Shown here piece after piece: positions 6,339-9,798 of a stretch of DNA of 9,798 nt. Both the position numbers and the translations under genes were made by a program. The notes below the pieces were generated by a model. The model saw only the letters and a program-made list of their open reading frames with translations. It did not search any database and was not told the DNA's origin. Each line of letters begins with the position of its first letter. Within the stretch, counting starts at the first letter, position 1. The stretch comes from Candidatus Bathyarchaeota archaeon (GTDB lineage: Archaea > Thermoproteota > Bathyarchaeia > TCS64): contig DAOVCM010000020.1 in the NCBI GenBank assembly GCA_030670015.1, positions 1-9,798 of the forward strand, written 5' to 3'.

Positions 6339-7268
6339 ATGGTTGATACAGCCTCGTTTAAAGGTCGAGACATTATCTCCATGAGGGACTTCAGCAGAGA
6401 GGAGATTGACTTCATCCTAGATAGGGCGACGGACATGATACCTCTCGTTGAGAAGGGTTCTGATCTGCTCCGGGGAAAGATTCTCGCAGCCCTCTTCTTC
6501 GAGCCCAGCACGAGAACCCGCCTCAGCTTCGAGTCAGCTATGTGCAGGCTCGGTGGTAGCGTCATCGGCTTCGCCGAGCCAAAGGTCTCATCAGTGGTAA
6601 AAGGAGAGACCCTCTCTGATACCATAAAGGTGGTTGAGAGTTACTCGGATGTCATAGCGATGCGCCATCCGTCGGAGGATGCGGCCAGGATCGCAGCCGA
6701 CGTGGCCTCCATTCCAATTATTAATGGTGGCTCCGGTCCCTGGGAACATCCAACGCAAGCGCTCCTCGACCTTCACGCCATCAGGACGACTAAGGGAAAC
6801 ATTGACGGTCTCACAATAGCTCTAGTCGGCGACCTACTTTATGGCAGAACAGTTCACTCCCTCGCTATCGCACTACGGAACTATGATGTCAAGGTATACT
6901 TTGTCTCTCCAAAGCAGCTCAAGATGCGGGACGATGTCATCAAAGATGTAGCTGGAAGACTGGACTACGTGGAGACCGAGGACCTCAGGAAAGTGCTGCC
7001 AGACCTCGACATCCTTTATGCGACTCGTGTCCAGAAGGAGCGGTTCTCCGATCCAGCTGACTATGACAAGGTAAAGGACGCATATCTGATCGACAGCACC
7101 TTCCTTAAAGGCGTAAAGCGAGACCTGAAGGTGATGCACCCCCTTCCCAGAATAACGGAGATCTCGACGGATGTCGACGATACTGCCCATGCCTTGTACT
7201 TTAGACAGGTGAAACACGGAGTATTTCTGAGGATGGCACTCCTCGCACTGGTGCTTGGCGCCCTCTAG
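6339..7268 (+). CDS. pyrB: Aspartate carbamoyltransferase catalytic subunit
   Basis: Catalyses carbamoyl phosphate plus L-aspartate to N-carbamoyl-L-aspartate, the committed step of pyrimidine synthesis. At 309 residues it has the usual length. The carbamoyl-phosphate loop FEPSTRTRLSFE is at 54-65, the active-site lysine loop VKGETLSDT at 87-95 and HPTQALLDL at 137-145. GDLLYGRTVHSL (164-175) opens the aspartate domain; TRVQKERF and MHPLPR complete the site. The ATG at 6339 gives the family N-terminus; an in-frame GTG at 6330 would add three residues. The regulatory subunit gene pyrI is not next to it, and Leu166 stands where E. coli has Lys164. The last 4 nt overlap the stop of the convergent methyltransferase gene. 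Confidence 0.96.
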   Translation: MVDTASFKGRDIISMRDFSREEIDFILDRATDMIPLVEKGSDLLRGKILAALFFEPSTRTRLSFESAMCRLGGSVIGFAEPKVSSVVKGETLSDTIKVVESYSDVIAMRHPSEDAARIAADVASIPIINGGSGPWEHPTQALLDLHAIRTTKGNIDGLTIALVGDLLYGRTVHSLAIALRNYDVKVYFVSPKQLKMRDDVIKDVAGRLDYVETEDLRKVLPDLDILYATRVQKERFSDPADYDKVKDAYLIDSTFLKGVKRDLKVMHPLPRITEISTDVDDTAHALYFRQVKHGVFLRMALLALVLGAL

Positions 7269-7921
7269 TGGCGCCCATCATGTCTCAGGAATAGATCTCT
7301 GATTCTTCTCCAGCGGCTCTCTTCCTCGGGTTCCCTGGAGACGATTATTTTCCTCTTATAGGCGTCAGGTATGCGGTACATGAAAATTTTGTGGGAGCCT
7401 AAGATGTAGTGGTATGGTAAACTGTTTTTTTCTGTGGACCAGTTATGGATGGGGAAGTCATGGCTCACCACTCGGGCTCCCACGCCCAACTCCTCCTCTA
7501 GCTTGGGCCGAAGCTTCGAGTTACCCGAAGTAGTGAGGTAGAGAGTGACAACGGAGGCTTGAGATATGTCAGCGAGGAAGAAGTTACCGTTTACAACCTT
7601 GATACGGTCGTTCAGTCCTTTCTCTAAAATCTTCCTCTGGACAGATTCGCACATTGCGACGTTAAGGTCATACCCAACGGCCCTTTTTACACCGAACTCC
7701 TCAACGGCGGAGAATAGTATGCGACCATCACCACACCCCAAGTCGTAGACAGAATCGTCAGGGCCCACCTTCGCCAGGCTCAGCATCTTCCTCACGACAT
7801 TCGTAGGAGTGGGGACATAGGGGGCGACGCTGTAGGGGACATCACCCCATCTGATGTGGGGATTGTCACGTCTGAATTGTCTGTCTCTGAGTTTGTTGCG
7901 TCGCTGTTCTCCTGACATCAT
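7265..7921 (-). CDS. aKMT-like protein lysine methyltransferase
   Basis: Class I SAM-dependent methyltransferase of 218 residues. The core (about 28-180) strongly resembles aKMT, the broad-specificity archaeal lysine methyltransferase known from Sulfolobales: PYVPTPTNVVRKML at 34-47, SAM motif I VYDLGCGDGR at 58-67, VGYDLN as the acidic loop, VVNGNFF, VVTLYLTTSGNSKLRPKLEE and ARVVSHDFPIHNW. aKMT methylates surface lysines of many proteins, including chromatin proteins. Unlike the compact enzyme of about 160 residues, this one has an Arg-rich N-terminal extension of about 27 residues and a basic C-terminal tail of about 35. Two successive ATGs (7921-7919 and 7918-7916) precede the same frame. 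GAGGT lies 7 nt upstream, and a TATA box sits at the leaderless distance. Convergent with pyrB. Confidence 0.85.
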   Translation of the reverse strand: MMSGEQRRNKLRDRQFRRDNPHIRWGDVPYSVAPYVPTPTNVVRKMLSLAKVGPDDSVYDLGCGDGRILFSAVEEFGVKRAVGYDLNVAMCESVQRKILEKGLNDRIKVVNGNFFLADISQASVVTLYLTTSGNSKLRPKLEEELGVGARVVSHDFPIHNWSTEKNSLPYHYILGSHKIFMYRIPDAYKRKIIVSREPEEESRWRRIRDLFLRHDGRH

Positions 7922-7943
7922 CGTTTAAACCTCTATACGGCAT

Positions 7944-7953
7944 CTATATACTT
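7944..7953 (-). promoter_or_regulatory. Promoter of the methyltransferase gene (TATA box, minus strand)
   Basis: On the minus strand it reads AAGTATATAG. Its centre is about 27 nt from the first ATG, so transcripts could be leaderless. A GAGGT sequence between box and start (7933-7929) would then lie outside the mRNA, unless initiation is further upstream. The near-symmetrical TATATA core could also serve the divergent gene at 8012. Confidence 0.4.
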
Positions 7954-8011
7954 TTGTCCCAGGTCGCAACCCTCATTAAGCCGTAGATTATGGATTACAA
8001 CGGGTTTTGGG

Positions 8012-8494
8012 ATGGAGCTAAAGGTTGTGAAGATGGAGACGCCAGAGGGTTGCAACTTAATTCTCGGTCAGAGCCACTTCATCAAGACTGTGGAGGACAT
8101 ATATGAGGCGATGGTCACCTCGTCATCCACAGTGAGTTTTGGCCTTGGTTTCTGCGAGTCTTCAGGAGAGTGTCTTGTCAGGGTAGAGGGCAACGATGAT
8201 GGTCTCAAGAAGGTTGCGGCTGGTAACGCGTTGAGGCTTGGGTGTGGTCATTCGTTTGTGGTGGTGATGAGGGGCGCATACCCTATCAACGTGTTGAACC
8301 AGCTCAAGGTAGTGCCAGAGGTATGTAATATCTACGCTGCCAGCGCCAATCCTCTTGAGGTCATCGTCGTAGAGACGGAGTATGGTCGGGGCGTCCTCGG
8401 CGTAGTCGACGGGCACAAGCCTCTCGGCGTAGAGGACGACGAAGGTGTCAAGTGGAGGAAAGATATCCTCAGGAAGTTTGGATACAAGACCTAG
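8012..8494 (+). CDS. Adenosine-specific kinase family protein (PF04008, formerly DUF355)
   Basis: Protein of 160 residues spanning the whole PF04008 domain: ILGQSHFIKTVEDIYEAM near the N-terminus, SFGLGFCESSGECLVRVEGN, the GCGHSFVVVMRGAYPINVLN segment, EVCNIYAASANPLEVIVVET, GRGVLGVVDG and the terminal RKDILRKFGYKT. The family is named for adenosine binding or phosphorylation inferred from a crenarchaeal structure. The reaction in cells is not well established, so the kinase name is provisional. There is no P-loop. The ATG at 8012 matches the family N-terminus; no strong ribosome binding site precedes it. It is convergent with adenylate kinase, with 4 nt between the stop codons, so the two are not co-transcribed. 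Confidence 0.88.
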   Translation: MELKVVKMETPEGCNLILGQSHFIKTVEDIYEAMVTSSSTVSFGLGFCESSGECLVRVEGNDDGLKKVAAGNALRLGCGHSFVVVMRGAYPINVLNQLKVVPEVCNIYAASANPLEVIVVETEYGRGVLGVVDGHKPLGVEDDEGVKWRKDILRKFGYKT

Positions 8495-8498
8495 GGAG

Positions 8499-9146
8499 TT
8501 AACAATCCTCTAGAATGCGTTTGAGGACTTCTGGTATTTGGTCTATCTCTAGTTCCCCGCTGATCTCCTTTACTTTCCCCCTTTTCTCGTACCATTCTAA
8601 GATGGGGAATGTCTGTTTTTCGTAGACCTCAAATCTCTTTCTGATGATCTCTTTCTCGTCGTCGAATCGCTGGATTAACTCGCTTCCACATTCATCACAG
8701 ATTCCGGGTTCTCTTGGTAGTTTGTCTCTAAGATGATAGATTGATCCACATTGAGGGCATGAACGGCGGAGCGAAAGCCGGCTCACGATAGTTTCAGGTT
8801 TGGCTATGACATTGAGGACGATGTCGATAATAGTTCCCCTCTTCTTGATGACGTTGTCAAGGGCCATCGCCTGTCTGACGCTCCTTGGAAATCCGTCGAG
8901 GACGAAACCATTGTCGATATCAGGTTTATTCATCCTCTCCTCCATCACGCCTATTACGATGTAATCTGGGACTAGCTCACCCCGCCTCATATAATCCTCA
9001 GTAATTTTTCCCATCTTGGTTCCCTTTGAGGCTACCTTCCTGAGCATGTCTCCCGCGGTAATGACAGGGATGCCATAAATCTCGCCAATAATCCTCGCCC
9101 GAGTTCCCTTCCCACTACCGGGCGACCCCAGAATGACGATCCTCGT
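8499..9146 (-). CDS. adk: Adenylate kinase (zinc-lid, bacterial type) with apparent ACG start
   Basis: Interconverts ATP plus AMP and two ADP in the cytosol. The frame encodes 215 residues if counted from ACG at 9146-9144. The P-loop GSPGSGKGT (7-15), AGDM (31-34), LVPD, the AMP-site GFVLDGFPR, RRSCPQC, and a lid with Cys130, Cys133, Cys150 and Cys153 are all intact. Those four positions match the zinc ligand positions of bacillary adenylate kinase (there Cys130, Cys133, Cys150, Asp153), and the N-terminal 40 residues align without gaps to that enzyme from residue 1. No ATG, GTG or TTG exists in frame between the upstream stop codon and the P-loop. The first ATG (9047-9045) is residue 34 and would remove the P-loop. 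ACG initiation, ATT at 9170-9168, or a base error at the start codon are the options. Confidence 0.88.
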   Translation of the reverse strand, partial: TRIVILGSPGSGKGTRARIIGEIYGIPVITAGDMLRKVASKGTKMGKITEDYMRRGELVPDYIVIGVMEERMNKPDIDNGFVLDGFPRSVRQAMALDNVIKKRGTIIDIVLNVIAKPETIVSRLSLRRSCPQCGSIYHLRDKLPREPGICDECGSELIQRFDDEKEIIRKRFEVYEKQTFPILEWYEKRGKVKEISGELEIDQIPEVLKRILEDC

Positions 9147-9181
9147 CTCAGCCCACGCCCCTGTAGGAATCCCAAAAGGTG

Positions 9182-9190
9182 ATAATAAAT
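9182..9190 (-). promoter_or_regulatory. Candidate adk promoter (TATA box, minus strand)
   Basis: Minus strand TTTATTATC-like sequence. Initiation about 26 nt on (near 9160) would leave a leader of about 14 nt before the ACG at 9146 and would exclude the ATT at 9170. Another A/T-rich box (TTTTAAAATA near 9225-9234) is an alternative. Confidence 0.3.
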
Positions 9191-9243
9191 CTGATTATCA
9201 TGGTTTCACTATGTTAACGATTATTATTTTAAAAGAGCTTAGG

Positions 9244-9251
9244 TATAAATA
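9244..9251 (+). promoter_or_regulatory. Promoter of the small membrane protein gene (TATA box)
   Basis: TATAAATA, a consensus-like archaeal TATA box. Initiation about 26 nt downstream (near 9273) gives a leader of about 15 nt before the ATG at 9288. Purine-rich GCGGGGAAG in that leader is at best a weak ribosome binding site. Confidence 0.5.
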
Positions 9252-9287
9252 AGCACAGATTAAAAGGATAGAGCGGGGAAGCTCCTG

Positions 9288-9521
9288 ATGGATCCATCAT
9301 ACAGACCTTTCACAGCTCTGGGTTTGCTACTCATCGTCAGCGGAATCATCCTCGTTTCACTACCTGTCCTCGCTCGCCACCTGCCAAGTTTGGACCGGTT
9401 TCCATGGTTTCTTGTCTGGGTCTACAGGAGGAATGGCTTCTACTTCGTGACATCGCCCCTACTTATCGTTATTTCCATCATCTCACTGCTGTTGAACCTC
9501 TTCAACCGCTCCAGCTTGTAA
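9288..9521 (+). CDS. Small two-helix membrane protein, DUF2905-like
   Basis: Protein of 77 residues with two predicted membrane helices (about 9-29 and 52-72) joined by a polar loop rich in Arg, Pro and aromatic residues. The arrangement of a hydrophobic helix, LPSLDRFPWFLVWVYRRNGF, YFVTSPLL and a second helix resembles DUF2905 (PF11146), small membrane proteins of unknown function with the pattern LGRLPGDI followed by an aromatic stretch before a second helix. The basic loop RRN could face the cytoplasm under the positive-inside rule, putting both termini outside, but this is uncertain. It has its own TATA box and is divergent from adk. No functional context is visible. Confidence 0.7.
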   Translation: MDPSYRPFTALGLLLIVSGIILVSLPVLARHLPSLDRFPWFLVWVYRRNGFYFVTSPLLIVISIISLLLNLFNRSSL

Positions 9522-9798
9522 CGTAATTAATTGGTCAAATCTATGAGGCGCGCGCGAATACAAACCTCGCGAATGCCCCCGCGCGCGCTTAAGAGGCTAC
9601 CTCATCTTTTGCTCAGTGTTCTGTTTGTTGAATCTGTACCCTCAGGACTTATCTCTGACTCGTTGTGTTCTGTTTTTTGTGAGGAATAGGCCGTGTTTTT
9701 GACATGATTCATCCGTGGAAGCATTGATATCCTCAAGCCATCCGGCGAAAGGCGTGTTTTTCACAGTTATCTCGTCTACCCCCCCCTCCCTCTATTCT
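9522..9798. other. Right-edge region without a recognisable gene
   Basis: No convincing protein gene is present on either strand. The stretch holds a GC-alternating inverted repeat (9546-9590) and a series of T-rich near-repeats (9616-9765), and ends in a run of C. A 48-codon frame starting at ATG 9543 crosses the inverted repeat but has no ribosome binding site or recognisable sequence. A structured untranslated RNA or a termination zone for the membrane protein gene is possible. Confidence 0.45.
9546..9590. repeat. GC-alternating inverted repeat (strong potential hairpin)
   Basis: GCGCGCGCG (9548-9556) is perfectly complementary to CGCGCGCGC (9580-9588), and one G-U and one A-U pair extend the stem to 11 bp around a 23-nt loop. 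It lies 24 nt after the stop of the small membrane protein. Short GAGG and CCTC segments (9545-9548, 9565-9568, 9593-9596, 9600-9603) could form competing pairings. Confidence 0.7.

Noticed and set aside
9148..9201. ATG at 9201-9199 (minus) as true adk start through a one-base frameshift
   Set aside because: The frame stops at 9150-9148, and the added 18 residues have no counterpart in the family, whereas the gapless alignment begins exactly at the ACG. A frameshift is therefore less likely than a non-standard or mutated start.
9543..9689. 48-codon plus-strand frame beginning ATGAGGCGC
   Set aside because: No ribosome binding site or well-placed promoter, runs through the GC inverted repeat, no recognisable protein features.
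1..9798. CRISPR array, transposon, integrase or att-site signals
   Set aside because: No regularly spaced direct repeats, transposase or integrase-like protein was found; the tRNA-Glu 3' end has no second copy in the window.

Overview
This is an archaeal chromosomal window, judged from gene content. It carries a single-domain archaeal histone, a thermosome (group II chaperonin) subunit, a geranylgeranyl reductase for ether-lipid saturation and an aKMT-like lysine methyltransferase. Several genes also have archaeal-style TATA boxes about 25 nt upstream of a short or absent leader. The aKMT-like gene, DUF166 and DUF4438 together with a histone would suit a TACK-side lineage such as Bathyarchaeia, but the window alone does not fix the taxon. 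It reads as ordinary, compact chromosome with mostly housekeeping genes. I see no insertion sequence, integrase, CRISPR array or phage gene.

Layout: (1) 1-18, minus strand, the first six codons of a gene running off the left edge, possibly ribosomal protein S17e, followed by about 380 nt without a gene. (2) 397-1855, histone and geranylgeranyl reductase. (3) 1988-4617, thermosome, then a DUF4438 protein. (4) 4701-4779, tRNA-Glu(CUC) with encoded CCA. (5) 4854-6079, a divergent pair: DUF166 protein (minus) and Nudix hydrolase (plus). (6) 6339-7921, aspartate carbamoyltransferase converging on the aKMT-like methyltransferase; their stop codons overlap on one CTAG. (7) 8012-9146, a PF04008 'adenosine-specific kinase' family protein converging on a zinc-lid adenylate kinase. 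(8) 9288-9521, a small two-helix membrane protein resembling DUF2905, then a gene-poor right edge with a strongly self-complementary alternating GC element.

The genes do not form one pathway. Recurrent themes are chromatin and protein homeostasis (histone, thermosome, lysine methyltransferase), membrane lipid maturation (geranylgeranyl reductase) and nucleotide metabolism (PyrB, adenylate kinase, PF04008 protein, Nudix).

Most worth a second look: the adenylate kinase has no ATG, GTG or TTG before its P-loop, and an ACG lies exactly where the family's Met1 belongs. The thermosome promoter has a perfect 9-bp inverted repeat centred on a TATA-like box, with a third related motif next to the ribosome binding site. 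The aKMT-like protein has basic tails at both ends. The right-edge element can fold into an 11-bp GC-alternating stem. None of these amounts to a new biological system on sequence alone.
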